Positions 36,008-47,983 of a stretch of DNA of 64,000 nt are shown in pieces. A model generated the notes under the pieces. It did not search any database, was not told the origin of the DNA, and saw only the letters and a list, made by a program, of their open reading frames with translations. Within the stretch, counting starts at the first letter, position 1; the number at the start of each line of letters is the position of its first letter. Location of the stretch: the NCBI GenBank assembly GCA_030737835.1, contig JAUJYN010000012.1, forward strand, positions 11,642,729 to 11,706,728, written 5' to 3'. Both the position numbers and the translations under genes were made by a program. The DNA is from Acorus gramineus (Eukaryota; Streptophyta; Magnoliopsida; Acorales; Acoraceae).

Positions 36008-36285
36008 GGGTGTTGTTACACCCATATCAATTTTCAACCCCAATTCCAGCCCTATATGCGTCAATAGATTTTTATCAATCATATGCTCACGTTAACTAAT
36101 CATATACTTCGAAAGAATTTTTTTACATTTTTTATAAATGCATCCATGCAAGTCATTAAAGTATATGTTTCATTTTTTTTATAAAAGCATGTACCTCATT
36201 AGATAAGGTATACTATTTTTAAAAAATTCAAAACACATGTAGATAGGAATTGAGGCTAGAAATGAAACTGAATGTAACATTATCC
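36008..36285. mobile_element. Mutator-like MITE
   Basis: It starts GGGTGTTGTTACACCCAT and ends AATGTAACATTATCC. Flanked by 9-bp ATAAAAAAA at 35999-36007 and 36286-36294, though these flanks are low-complexity. A second relative lies just to the right at about 36523-36795. Confidence 0.5.
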
Positions 36286-36522
36286 ATAAAAAAAAAAAAA
36301 AAAAAGTATATAACAGCGCCTATCAGAATATACTCGTCATCGGTTGCTCTGTCCCCAAGCCCAGCCCAGCTTGGGACAAAAACTGGGTGGGCTAGAGGAG
36401 TGGACCCAGACGTGCCTGTCCCGTGGGCCGTGGCCCTCGGCCACATCTTACCATTACACACATGTGCGATATACACCCGACCATTTTATACTTTATTATA
36501 AAAAATATAAAAAAAAAGAGTG

Positions 36523-36795
36523 ATGTTACATTCAATTTTTTTCTCAATCCAAAACACATACCTATATAATTCATTATAGATTTAATGAAACATATACCTC
36601 ATTAGATGATGTATATACCTCACTGAATTTTTTCTTACACTTATTAAAAATAGATTCATTCAACTCGAAATAAAAAAATATGCACATTTTATTAAAGCAT
36701 ATACCTCATTAAATAATATTTACTATTTAAAAAAAAATAAAAACATTTGATGTTTGAATTTTGATTAATGAATGTAACCAAGTCTAACATTTTCT
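36523..36795. mobile_element. MITE of the GTTACA family
   Basis: It starts near GTGATGTTACATTCAATTTT and ends near TGTAACCAAGTCTAACATTT; A-rich flanks prevent a firm target-duplication call. The interior ATATACCTCATTAGATGATG-like runs match the copies at 965 and 1505. Confidence 0.5.
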
Positions 36796-37492
36796 AAAAA
36801 AAATACATTCTGATTTGTACAAATATATACCTCAACTTTTTATAAAAAAGTATATTTTATTAGATGAATATATAATTTAAAAAATCCACTAAACTTATTT
36901 TGCATACCCCTTATACAAAACAATCTATGACTCAATAAGGGTGTGCAAAATATCCCTGGGTGCGAATAAAGACACCTTTCACATGTAGCCTTTCTAAATG
37001 AAAGTGTGATTTTTTTAGAGGTTATAATTTTTATTGAAGATATATGCTTAATTACATGAAATATATAATTTTCAAAAAATCAATATTGGGAAACTTCAAA
37101 AATATCTCTATACGAGGTTCTCCTTGTATCACCCATTAGAATTCATATTATTATAATTGTTATTACTACTACCACTACCACCACTACCATATAATGAAAC
37201 ACAATTTGTTCAATGAAGAAGATTTACATGACTACCTTTCACACAGAGATCCAAAAATATAATAATCAACAGGAATCAATCAACCACAACTGTAGTGATC
37301 AACATTTAATATCCAAAAGCCACAAAATCTAAGTCAGAACTCAGAACAGAAAAGAACAAGTGCAAGGCAGATTGTTATAAAATGACAACAGCAACAACTT
37401 CAACTACTATCATCAACACACAGCATAAATACTTTTATCTGTATGACCTTTTATGTGGTGTGGACAGTCACAACAGTCTCACCCTTTTTTTT

Positions 37493-40400
37493 TCAAGACT
37501 GGGAGAGGGGCTTTCGGGCCAAGAAGAAATACATCGGTGTAAATATTTCCTTCCTGCATGAATTGATCATGTAGAAAATCACGCATTGTTGAAGCATCAA
37601 ATTCTAAGCATGGTTCCATCTAAATATGTATTTTTTCTCACAACAAAAGAGAAGATGTGTGAAGCATGACATCAAGTAAGAATAATCACCAGAATTTTCA
37701 ATGCAATTATATAATTTATCCTAAATTATTCAATAAAATGTTTCAAGGAAACTCTGATAATGCGATAGTGGGTTCTCAGTTTAGCTCACCTTCCACCTTC
37801 GACAAGCCCGTCTGCAGCTTTCTCCAAGAAGGATGAGACTCTCTGACTCCCCTCTGGCGCGAGCCCAATGAACTCTAATGCCTTGACCTATGATTTATAA
37901 AACAAAAATTAAAATAAGATAAATTTAGCATAAGATATTGAAAATTTAATATCAAGATAAATAGCGATAGCATCTTAGCATCACATACCAAGTTCTTAGT
38001 AATGAAACGCCCAACCGAGGTTAGACGGAAACTGCTTAAAGAGAAGTGACTTGTGTCAAGGGGCAGGTACCAAGGGACGGGTGATTCGGAAGCAAGATCT
38101 GCTTCCCATATGACCTTAAAAGAATAACCATTAAATTTAGCCACCCATAACCACAACACAACATTTTTATGGATCAATATATCAATTGGTTGTTGCTTAC
38201 TTCAAAACCAGCAAGCTTCAGAGCTTCAAGGCATTTTCTTGTTGTCCTTATGTCCGGCAGGCCATCACCTAGTTCGATTTCTGCCTTAATTCTTTGATGA
38301 TCTTGATTATTGGGATCAAAAGCATCAGTCATGCACCATTCATAAGCAGCAAAATGTTGACCAGGCTTTAACACTCTGAAGATCTCCTTGTAACAGCCCA
38401 GCTGTTGAAATGAGAAATTAAGAAACTAATAAAAATCGGGTAAAAAAAGTAAATGGTGTGTACATGTGTAAGGGTTTGAAAAAGCAATCTTATAAAATAC
38501 ATACCGCATCTGGGGCATGGCACGTTGCTTCTATTGCATATATGGCATCAAATGTGTTATCAGCAATTGGCATTTTCATGAAGTCGGCCTACAGAAACAA
38601 ACCTATTGAATAATCTGTTCTACTCATAAAATAACTCATTTTGTGTTTGATAATGTTCCTACATGATTGGACTCTAAGCATCATATTCAAATATTCAAAG
38701 ATAATAAAAGTGGAAGAATCACCTTCAAAAAGTCACAAGTTTTGTGCACACCTGCCAAATGATTCAATTCCTGCAGGCAAAAGCTATATATAACTCAAAT
38801 TGCTTATGATCACTTTAAAAAGTTCATAATATATTTGCATACAGTTTGACAGAGATAACGCTTTCTGGTAGAAAACTATTATAGTTCATCTCCAAAGAGC
38901 CAATCACAAGTCCGCAATGCAGGAATGAAAAAAACTTACTTTGCCCCTTGAAATTTGGTAATCATTGTTGTTCAGTCCAGTAACTGAAGCAGAGCTGCAG
39001 TAAATTAAAATAAAATTTACAAGATTAATTATAAAAGAACAAAAGATAACTACAAGATGAATAATCCATCCATGTGTTCATCATCATTGAAGTATTCCCC
39101 CAACAATTATGGTTGAGTTAATGAATCCATTTTTTTTCTTTAGTGTTTTTTTTTTATTTACTGATGCAATAATTTTACAGCAAGGTTTAATAGTTAACAT
39201 TGTGTATGCAGATGGGAAAAAATCCATTTAAACTTTGACATCCTATTCTGAAAATTGCAATGCCTGAGAACTAGAAGCTACCTGAATCTAGCGATCTCTC
39301 GCAGTGGCCCACCAATCCCACATCCCACATCCAGCACCTGTAGCAAGAAGTTAAAGGGTCAAATTGCTTATATGTGAAGATCGACATGAATTTTTTATAT
39401 ATATCCCAATTGTAGATCACAATAAATCAACTGCTTAAATGAAAACCTTCATTCCGGGTTTCAAGCCTAGTTGTAAAGCAAGGAAGTGTTCATGACGTTT
39501 AATGCTCTCCCTGAGAGACTCCCCTTTCCATCTGCAGAAAATTGAATGCAAAAATCTAGTAGTTCATCATCAACAATGTGATCAACGACAAAAAATTAAA
39601 TAAAATAATGAAAGTTCCTTAAGATGTTATACACATGAACTAACCTGTGGGCGAAATGGAAAGACTCTCCCCAGCCAAATTCATAGAAGCTGGTAGAAAG
39701 GTCATAATATTTATTGACCTGTGGATATAGAAAGTGATCATCAGTCATCAGATCTCGAAGAAAACTTGACAATTCATATCAGCATATATGAGCAGCCAGA
39801 AGTTCTTTCCTCATTTAACACCAGACATCATTAGCCACAAGTAAGACTTTAATATGTGAAACATAACATAAACTTCCATGAATATAACATCTTACTGTTA
39901 CGTTGCCCATCATTTAACATTCAACAATAAAAATAAGAAAGACAAAAAAAAAATCAGCAATGCAACATGGATGTGGACTTCAGTATCCAGGGAGTGAAAT
40001 GACAGATCGAGGAAGATTTGGACACATCCATGTACATTTACCAGGTAGACAAGAGGTTTCCTAGTAAAGGATAGAGAAAAAATGCTGGATGTGATCAGGG
40101 AAATAAATTGGAATACTTTTGAAGATACCAAGCATCATTGGATATAGTAAATGGAAGTGCTACATTGCATCTCATTCAGTTAGTGTTGAAATATGGTAAA
40201 AAGTACTTTCTGATATTAAGATGTCACATTTCATGCATTTGGAATCCTATATGAAAGGTACACCTGAGATGTGATAGACATGCCCAATTTGCTAGAAGGT
40301 AGAGAAAAAAAATTCAAGAACACATGATTACCTCTTTCTCAAAAATCACCACCAGGATTTAAAAAAAAATAGATCTGTATTTTCATCAGAATAGAGTAAT

Positions 40401-41516
40401 GACAGTAATTTCTTAGAAAACAAAAGGAGTGAGTAGTCTACAAGTGTACTGAAAGTTAATTACGAAAATCAGAAGTTCCAAATACAATCCCTTGAGATAC
40501 AACTAACTTCACATTTATGCCTTATGGAGAGATGAAAAAAATGATAGAAAAATCTCTCACCATATCAGTGTAGTTGGCTTTTCGAGCTTCCTCATCACCA
40601 CCAAAATGACCATGGTATTTCTCATACCTAATGCACGGAGGCAACAAAATCAACACGTAATCCTTACAACTGCCAAAAACACGGGATCAAAGCCATAATG
40701 CTCTATTGAAAAACACTATCAAACGTTTCTCTCCCTCTCTTCTCCAAAAAAAAAAAACATTTACTTATTTATTTATATTTATTAATTTGCAAACCGTAAA
40801 AAGAAAAACTTAGACCAAATGTAAATTGTCAAAATTTCAAATTACAGAGTATCTAAACCAATAAACCTACTAATATTATAAAGATGGATACACAGTGAAG
40901 AGAAGAAAAATAACATATAAAACCATTATAAAAAAAATTGGGCCTTCCATTTATTTAAATGACATAAAATCACTGCCGTCTTCAAACAAACACAAAAAGG
41001 CACTGTCCTCAATCAATTAAATAATGGAAACCAAAATAAATAATTAAGTAAACCTATCACGTTTTTGGCTATTGAGAATCAATTTTTGCACCAAGTGTTC
41101 TTTTTTTTTCAAAAGACAGCTCAATCTTTTGACCTAATTAAATACTTTGATGACCAAAAAGTGAACATTTCAATAAAATCTTTTCAAATAAATAAATAAA
41201 ATATCTCAATACACATATTTTTCTTATATCCCTTTCAAATTCAAGGTAAATCAACACCCAGAATCTGAACATAAAAAAAAAAAAGAAATCCATCCTATCC
41301 TTTCATTCTACACTCCAAAACCATTGTCAATCAAACAAAACCTCTTTTTTTCACTATCTTCTCTCTTTCTCTCTGTCTGCATTAAAATAAAAAACCTGAA
41401 AGAAACAGAGAAGAACAAATCAAACAAAAGAAAACTTACTGATCAACAGCAGATCTGATCTCCTTCTTCTCGATCTTCCCCCCGAGCCCGCTCGCCAGAT
41501 CTATAGCCCCCGACAT
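37493..41516 (-). CDS. SMT1: Sterol C-24 methyltransferase 1 (cycloartenol-C24-methyltransferase)
   Basis: Twelve coding exons, minus strand: 41516-41440, 40627-40561, 39718-39645, 39531-39447, 39337-39282, 38994-38940, 38770-38723, 38588-38505, 38401-38201, 38114-37989, 37887-37790, 37553-37493. All GT-AG and in phase; 343 aa, close to the about 336 aa of Arabidopsis SMT1. It transfers a methyl group from S-adenosylmethionine to C-24 of cycloartenol, the first step specific to alkylated plant sterols, at the ER. Visible motifs: SMT region [16 protein letters not shown] (59-73), SAM motif [10 protein letters not shown] (102-111), region [15 protein letters not shown] (171-182) and YEWCMTD further on. 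There is no N-terminal membrane helix, which separates it from SMT2/3. The ATG is the first in frame and gives the SMT1-like N-terminus. Its TATA box adjoins a Mutator-like insertion. Confidence 0.96.
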
Positions 41517-41692
41517 CTCTCCTCCTCTCTCCCCCTTCAAAAACTACACATCTCAGCCACAAAAAAAAAAAATCAAAATCACAACAAAAAAAAACCGTCA
41601 AAATCACAGACCTCACGATCCAATCACAGGATCCACGAAAAAAAAAATTCCTCTCCAGAATCAACGTCAGAACACGATTTCAATGCAGAGAT

Positions 41693-41707
41693 AGAGAGAG
41701 AGAGAGA
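41693..41707. repeat. (GA)7 tract in SMT1 leader
   Basis: Seven GA units on the plus strand (CT in the SMT1 sense), about 180 bp upstream of the ATG and just downstream of the telobox. Confidence 0.8.
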
Positions 41708-41737
41708 TTACGATGAAAAGAAGATCCGGCCGAGACG

Positions 41738-41750
41738 AAACCCTAGGTTT
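41738..41750. promoter_or_regulatory. Palindromic telobox in SMT1 leader
   Basis: AAACCCTAGGTTT, identical to the site upstream of CLC-d (34168-34180), about 90 bp downstream of the predicted TATA box. Confidence 0.55.
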
Positions 41751-41835
41751 CTCTGGGAATGAATCGAAAAAAAGGTACCGAAGATGCGAGATTCAGTTCG
41801 GGTTTTTTTTTTTTGGGGGTGGGTTTGATTTATAA

Positions 41836-41844
41836 TTTTATATA
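41836..41844 (-). promoter_or_regulatory. SMT1 TATA box, also the target duplication of a Mutator-like element
   Basis: On the minus strand this reads TATATAAAA, about 320 bp upstream of the SMT1 ATG and the best core-promoter candidate. The same nine bases recur at 42749-42757 on the far side of the transposon, so the element inserted exactly into the TATA box and duplicated it. Confidence 0.55.
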
Positions 41845-42748
41845 GGGTTAAAGACATCTAAGTCCCTACAAACATGGAAAAACCCATATAAGTCCCTACT
41901 AAAATTAGGATAGACGTACGAGTCCCTGAAAACTCAGAAAAACCCAATTATCATCTCTGAGTTAAATTTTCATCCAAATTTAACGGAATACTGTCACATA
42001 TAATTGTGTTGATGTTGAAGTCCTTATAAACAGTCATAAAGACAAATTAGTCCCTGCAAAAGATAAAATTACCCCTGAAAGACTTTTACATTAAATTGTA
42101 TACACATTGCAGTCCCTATAAACAATCATAAAGACAAATTAGTCATTGCAAAAGATAAAATTTATTTAATTGCATAGACATTACAGTCCTTATAAATAAT
42201 CGTAAAGATAAATTGGTACATGTAAAAGATAAAAATGACCCTGAAGAATTTTTACATTTAATTGTATAGAAATTGCAGTCTTTTAGAGGGTATTTAATTT
42301 TTAAATTGCAATGTATACACAATTAAATGTAAAATTCCTACAAGTGTATTTTTGTCTTTTAGAGGGACCAATTTGTCTTTACGATTATTTATAAGGACTG
42401 TAATGTCTATTCAATTACATGTAAAGTCTTACAAGGACAATTTTATCTTTTGCGAGGACTAATTTGTTTTTATGATTATTTATAGGGACTACAATATATA
42501 CACAGGGGCAATTTTATCTTTTGCAGGGACCTATTTATTTTTATGACTGTTTATAAGGACTTCAATGTCTACACAATTATATGTGATAGAATATTCTAGG
42601 AATATTCCGTTAAATTTGGATGGAAATTTAACTCAGGGATGATAATTGGGTTTTTCTGAGTTTTCAGGGACTCGTATGTCTGTCCCAATTTTAGTAGGGA
42701 CTTATATGGATTTTTCTATGTTTGTAGGGATTTAGATGTCTTTAACCC
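41845..42748. mobile_element. Non-autonomous Mutator-like element with long terminal inverted repeats
   Basis: A 904-bp element. It begins GGGTTAAAGACATCTAA and ends TTAGATGTCTTTAACCC; the arms keep matching as reverse complements for more than 200 bp (e.g. AGTCCCTACTAAAATT and AACTCAGAAAAACCCAATTA on the left are mirrored on the right). Perfect 9-bp target duplications TTTTATATA flank it (41836-41844, 42749-42757). Long inverted repeats plus 9-bp duplications are hallmarks of MULEs. Inside, a unit of about 70 bp (TATAAACAATCATAAAGACA then AAAGATAAAAT) repeats several times per arm. No transposase is encoded. It stands between SMT1 and its upstream promoter. Confidence 0.85.
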
Positions 42749-44635
42749 TTTTATATATAGGTGAAAGAGCGCGAAAAAAGCAAAAACAAAAGAGGGGAGA
42801 GACACGTTCGTACAGCCTGTTCCGCTGTCTCTTTTCCCTTGGCCTCGACGAGGGTTTGCCCGGTGGGATCGGAGGTACGAAATGACTGTATTACCCTTCG
42901 TCTAGAGGGATTTTTTTACGATGACGGCGATTTTTGGTTGGTGGGATATATCGCTGGAATTTGCTTTTTAACCTGAGTGGTTGTCCGATTGGACAGTTTT
43001 TTTGTTAAGAAAATTGTTTCTCAGGTTAAAGAAATTATGCCATCAAAGAGTTTTAATGTAGCAGTTTCTTCCATATAAATGGTATCCAAAAGTTGGGGTG
43101 GAGGGGGGGGGGGGAGCATTACAGTTTTAAAATTCAGATTTCTATATAATCACACAATCAAACACGCCTTAAAGCTCCGTTTGGGAGTATTTCTGCAGGG
43201 GGACCTGCAGTGCCAGAAATCGTTGTTTCTATAGAGTCATTGAAACATGAAAAAACGGGTTGAAAACAACATATGACAAGTTATTTGTGGGTTGTCGATG
43301 CAACGACGGGAAGGACCATTTGTGTCCATTTCCATGGAGTCCGCCCGACTCCACCGCAACTTTAACGCTCCACCAAACAGAGCCTAAACATGTTTTCAAA
43401 ATGTTCTAAAAAAACCATAATTCAAAAGTTTGTTTTAATTTTTAACATAAAAATTATGGTTTTAGAAAAATGGATAAATTTGTAAAATAAATAAATAATT
43501 TTAAAACAAAACGTAAATCTCAATAAACACATGAAAGGAATTTTTTTGGGGCGTTAGGCCTCAATACGTAGGGGGCTATTTATTTATGGCATGCCATTTT
43601 TGTAGTTTCACGTAGAGTTGTATACTAATTTTCTTCTTCACACGATGTGCGTGTAAACAAAAAAAAATTGAAAAAACTACCCACAACCAATGCCTATAAT
43701 TTTTTAATATGCCATGTTATATATACATAAATGATATAACAAAAATTTTAATAATAATTTAATAAATCATTTATAAAATTTATTATAAAATTACACATAA
43801 AAGAGTTACAACATAAAATGAATTTTTTACATATATACCTCTCAACTAACCTTATATTATAAAAATACCCTATTTGAAACTTTGAAATCAAGAATATCAC
43901 TTGAATATATAGATAAAAAATGATATTTATATACAATTTAAACCTTTTTGAATGATATTATTGGAAATAACAAATCATCAATGATATTTTGCTAATATGT
44001 GATTTGTTAAGGGTATATATACAAAAAAAAAACCATTAAGATTTAGTAGATATTGATGATATTATCCAATTTATATATGGATACAAAAAAGTCAAGAATT
44101 AAATTATACTTGAAATTCTTTAAAAAATCATAATTTTCAAGTATAACTCCGATTGGGGTGACCAAGCTTATTGGAAAGATATATATTTATGACTATCAAA
44201 TAAATTTTTTTCAAAAATGACTATTTTATGATGAAAAGTGAGATCAAATGTGGAAACTCAAATTTGACTCAAAATTAGTTATTTATCATCTATATTTCAT
44301 GATTATCTCAAACTAAATATAATAAAAAAAATAACAATAATAAAAAAAATAATGACGTAGCACCATCATTATCATTCATTCATATTAAAAAGATATATTT
44401 AATGAGTATCTCACATTACCTTTTATTTTTTTCCATTCTTACCTTTAATTCAACAATAATGATTTTTAAGCTCCAAATTTTAGGCTCCATCAAAAACAAT
44501 ATGAGTTGGCACATGTACAATATATATTATATCTTTGTATTGTATTTTTACTATTATTGCTCTTCATATTTTAAGGAGGTGGTTATAAATTAGAATGATT
44601 GCATCAATCCCATTTATTCTTCAAATTTTTTCTTG

Positions 44636-44902
44636 TGTGGGTCAACATATCCAACATAGCATCCAATCTTTCTTATTTACGAAGTCGAGATATGGGGAAC
44701 AAGTGAAGTGGGACAGAAGTGGACCCTTTATATATATATATAATAAAGAATTTACAGATGAAATTATTGAAATATAGATAAGGATGGATTCTTGGAGTAT
44801 CAAGTGAACTGTGAACCAGGTGTTGTTTGGGGGGTTCATTTATGCTACTACTAGACAAACCATTTTATTTCAGTACCTGACAAGGTTCACGAGGATATGT
44901 TT
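44636..44902. repeat. Direct repeat pair D, copy 1
   Basis: About 265 bp with AAGTGGGACAGAAGTGGACC, GGATGGATTCTTGGAGTATC and TGACAAGGTTCACGAGG, matching 47378-47644 in the same orientation 2.7 kb away. The copies differ by small indels and substitutions. I see no TG..CA ends or target duplication that would make them LTRs. Confidence 0.7.
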
Positions 44903-45224
44903 TTTATACTACTTTTAATGAGGATTGAATTTAAATAAACGTTGATTTTAATGAATTGTACAAAAGAAATTGATTTGAAAGAATGTTGATATCAATGAAT
45001 TGTATAAAGAAATTGATTTGAATGAATGTGATTTGAATGAATGAATTTGATTTGATTGAATGCTAAAGTAATTGAATTGAATATTGATTTGATTAAATCC
45101 TATAAATGAATGGAAAAGAATGTTGATTTGAATGATATTAATTATTTTCAATATAAAAATAAATAAATTTAAAGGTTATTCATTATAAAAAAAAATAAGA
45201 ACAATTAATCTCTGTTTAAAATAA

Positions 45225-45495
45225 ATTGTATTTGCGGCGGTTTTGTAACCATTGCAAATAAACTAATACAGCAGCTTTGCGACGGTGTAGGATATCATAT
45301 TGTCACAAAAGTTCTTTATGGCGGATAACAAAATTCGTAACTGATATTTTTGGCTGTGGGCTCATTGTAAACTTTTTACGACCTAGTGCGGCCCTACCAA
45401 AATCGTCGCAAAACCATCGTAAATAGTTTTTGTGACGGTTTAAGATCCTTCTATGACAATTTGGGGCAGTCACAAAATACCTTTTTTTTTTAGTG
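45225..45495 (-). mobile_element. CACTA (En/Spm-like) transposon end
   Basis: Reading the minus strand from 45495, the sequence begins CACTAAAAAAAAAAGG and then carries typical subterminal motifs: TTTTGTGACTGCCC, AAACCGTCACAAAAAC, TTTTGCGACGATTTT, TTGCGACGGTG-like and GCAATGGTTACAAAACC. GTCGCAAA/GTCACAAA repeats next to a CACTA terminus are characteristic of this superfamily. Only this end is visible; no partner CACTA terminus or transposase was found, so it is a truncated or scrambled copy. Confidence 0.6.
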
Positions 45496-46790
45496 AAGCG
45501 TGTTAGCAAGGAGTTAATTACATTTTTTTTTAATTTGGTTTATTTGGAATGTATATTTTTTTTAATATTGAAAAGGCCTTCAAAGAAAATGAGTACAAAA
45601 GTGTAGCTTTATAGGATTATGTGATATTAACCTCTTAGAATTACAGACATTGATAAAGGATGAGAATGTGGGGAGACAAAACATGACGGAGCAGATCAGA
45701 GGACAAAAGAGGAGATCAATCACCCGTTCGTGTTCGTCGAGCATGTTTAGCCCGTGCCTCTGGTGCCTGGACCATATGACGTTGCACCTTGCTATAGCAC
45801 ACCTTGTCTAAGAGAGCAACTTCCCAGTTGATAGAAGAGATAATACCTCAAAGATAGGGCGACGCTATACGCTGGAATACATAACTGTTACATGATGTTT
45901 AGAGGACGATTCGAATTCCCACGATGTTTTGAAGATCACATGAAGACTAATAGTGATTTTTGATATAAATCTAAATAAATGAGGACTTAACTTTATCCAG
46001 ATGGATTCCAATTAATGCTGGATCCCTTACTATCTTGTCAAATCCCTAGTGAAGAACTTACATGTTGCTTATATAATCACAAAATCTCTCGTATTAAACA
46101 TGTGAGATGTTTACTAATTGAAAACTAACAAAAAAACAGAAGGAATACAGTACTAATTGGGTCTCTTCCCAACTTTCCAGTGTTTGGCTTTTTCCATTTA
46201 CGAGTATGGAACATGAGGGAGTTAAGTCATTCAACTTCTGAGTGTTCATTTGGACTTTTAAATAGACCTCGACTTCTTCGTGTTCGACTCCAGCTATTGC
46301 GTTCATCTTCAAGAGGTTGGTGACATCCCCCAATTTATGATTTCTTAGATTGTACTTCTGAATTTAATTGAAGAAAAATATTAGGGACAATCATTGTTTG
46401 TTGTTCATTTACAATCCTAGGTTGTTTTAATGTTTTGAATACTATGTGTGTGTGTCTAGTAGAATACATATTTTTTTACAAGATAAAAAATAATATATAT
46501 TATAATGAATTGAATGTTTTTTTAATAATCATGTATCAAGAAATATTATCTTACATTGTATTGAAAAAAAAATGAAATGACACGAAATGACGCATACTTA
46601 AATAAAATCCAAAAACTTAAACCCCGTTTAGTTTGCAAATAGTTTATTCAAATATTAAATATAAACTTTTAATCTATCTAAATATAAAGTTTATCTATAT
46701 TAAATAAACTTTTTTTAAAAAGATTAGCATGTTTTAATTTAAATGAAATCTAAATGAATATTACCTTTTCCAGCCATGAATGATAATCTG

Positions 46791-47230
46791 AAACCATAGG
46801 TACCCAAAGCCCCCGTTTGGATATGGAATAGCTCATGGAATAAGTGAGAATAAAGCAAAATATGTATTTTTTGTTGTTTGGATGTAGGGAATACTTAGGG
46901 ATAAACTATGTCAGAATAAACTGGTATAAAGTGGTATATGAATTCCAACTAAGCTCTGAAATTAGAGTTATTTCACGTTATTCCAACTAAATAATATGTG
47001 AGCCCACTGTAAAATCAACTGTCACCACCTCTAATAAATCACATGTCAAAACAACTATCATTATTTTTTCTCCTTTTATAAATCTTTATCCATATTTTAT
47101 TCACATTTTACCTAAACAACAAATTTTTTATTATTACGTTTCTCAACGAAAATAATTCGAAACACAGTCAAACACAAAATTACTTTATCTTTATTTATAC
47201 TCACTTATGAGAATAACTATATAAAAAAAA
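46791..47230. mobile_element. MITE-like element (CCCGTTTGG end)
   Basis: It starts CCCCCGTTTGGATATGGAAT and contains TGTAAAATCAACTGTC and CAACTATCATTATTTT runs. The element at about 48905-49370 contains the same runs in reverse complement and ends CGAACCAAACGGGCC. The two are inverted copies of one family, 1.7 kb apart. Confidence 0.5.
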
Positions 47231-47377
47231 AATCATATTATGTATCTAAAAGGTGGGGGGGGGGGGGGGTTTGGTCTGTATTTTAATTTTAATTATTTGA
47301 GAGAATCGGGAACCAACATCTATTTATAAGAGAAAATATTCACAAGTATACAAGGCCAATGAGAATATAAAAAAAGT

Positions 47378-47644
47378 ATAGATGTGGGTCAACTAAGCAG
47401 AGATATGGGAGAACAAGCGAATTGACCGAGTGGGACAGAAGTGGACCCATTTTTTTTTTAATAATAAGAATTTACAGATGAAGTTATTGTATTGGAATAT
47501 AATTGTTGGGCTTATTAGATAAGGATGGATTCTTGGAGTATCAAGTGAACCAAGTGTTGTTTGTTTGGGTGGTTCATCTATGCAACTACTTGACTGACCA
47601 GTTTATTTCAGTACTTTGACAAGGTTCACGAGGGAGGATATGTT
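47378..47644. repeat. Direct repeat pair D, copy 2
   Basis: Counterpart of 44636-44902; see that entry. It keeps the blocks GTGGGACAGAAGTGGACCC, GATGGATTCTTGGAGTATC and CAAGGTTCACGAGG. Confidence 0.7.
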
Positions 47645-47780
47645 TGTCCTATTGAATTCAAATCTAATTTTTGAATGGGTTCGATTTTGGATTTTAGTTG
47701 TTGGAATTTGGGTCCAGTTATTCAGATTTGATCTGATGTAATAATCCCTTGTGGGTTAAAAAAAAAAAAGAAGGAATTTT

Positions 47781-47983
47781 TAGTTTTAAATCCTCACAAA
47801 CCATCATATTTAGTAATTGATCCCTCAGGGACCTATCCATAAATTATTTAATTTATTTTTTAGTCCCTCTGAGGGATCTATCCATGAATTATATTTTAAA
47901 TCGGGGGACTAGAACCTAAATACGAAGAAGGGAGGGATCGATCACTAAATATGATGGTTTATGGGGACTTAAAACTAAAAATC
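47781..47983. repeat. Palindromic MITE-like element (AAGTCCCCACAAACC family), copy 2
   Basis: It starts GGAATTTTTAGTTTTAAATCC and ends GACTTAAAACTAAAAATCC, nearly perfect inverted ends. The interior GATCCCTCAGGGACC and mirrored segments resemble the element at 4672-4935. Both flanks are poly-A, so a target duplication cannot be told from background. Confidence 0.6.

Larger units (their letters stand above)
34260..37492. other. Intergenic region between CLC-d promoter and SMT1 3' end
   Basis: It holds an isolated arm of the CCATATAACCCCCTG fold-back family (34404-34560), a three-copy 150-bp tandem repeat (34671-35182), several MITEs of the GTTACA family (35490-35750, 36008-36285, 36523-36795) and the presumed 3' UTR of SMT1 on the right. 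I found no gene. Confidence 0.65.

Noticed and set aside
46094-46333. 79-codon minus-strand open frame with protein-like composition
   Set aside because: I cannot relate it to any family and see no flanking exons; it may be a gene fragment, but it is not supported as a gene.
47255-47269. Poly-G run as a G-quadruplex
   Set aside because: A single homopolymer run rather than four spaced G tracts; more likely slippage or sequencing noise, as with 43103-43114 and 3491-3508.
44636-47644. Direct repeats interpreted as LTRs of a 3-kb retrotransposon
   Set aside because: No TG..CA termini, primer-binding site, purine tract, target duplication or retroelement coding sequence between them.
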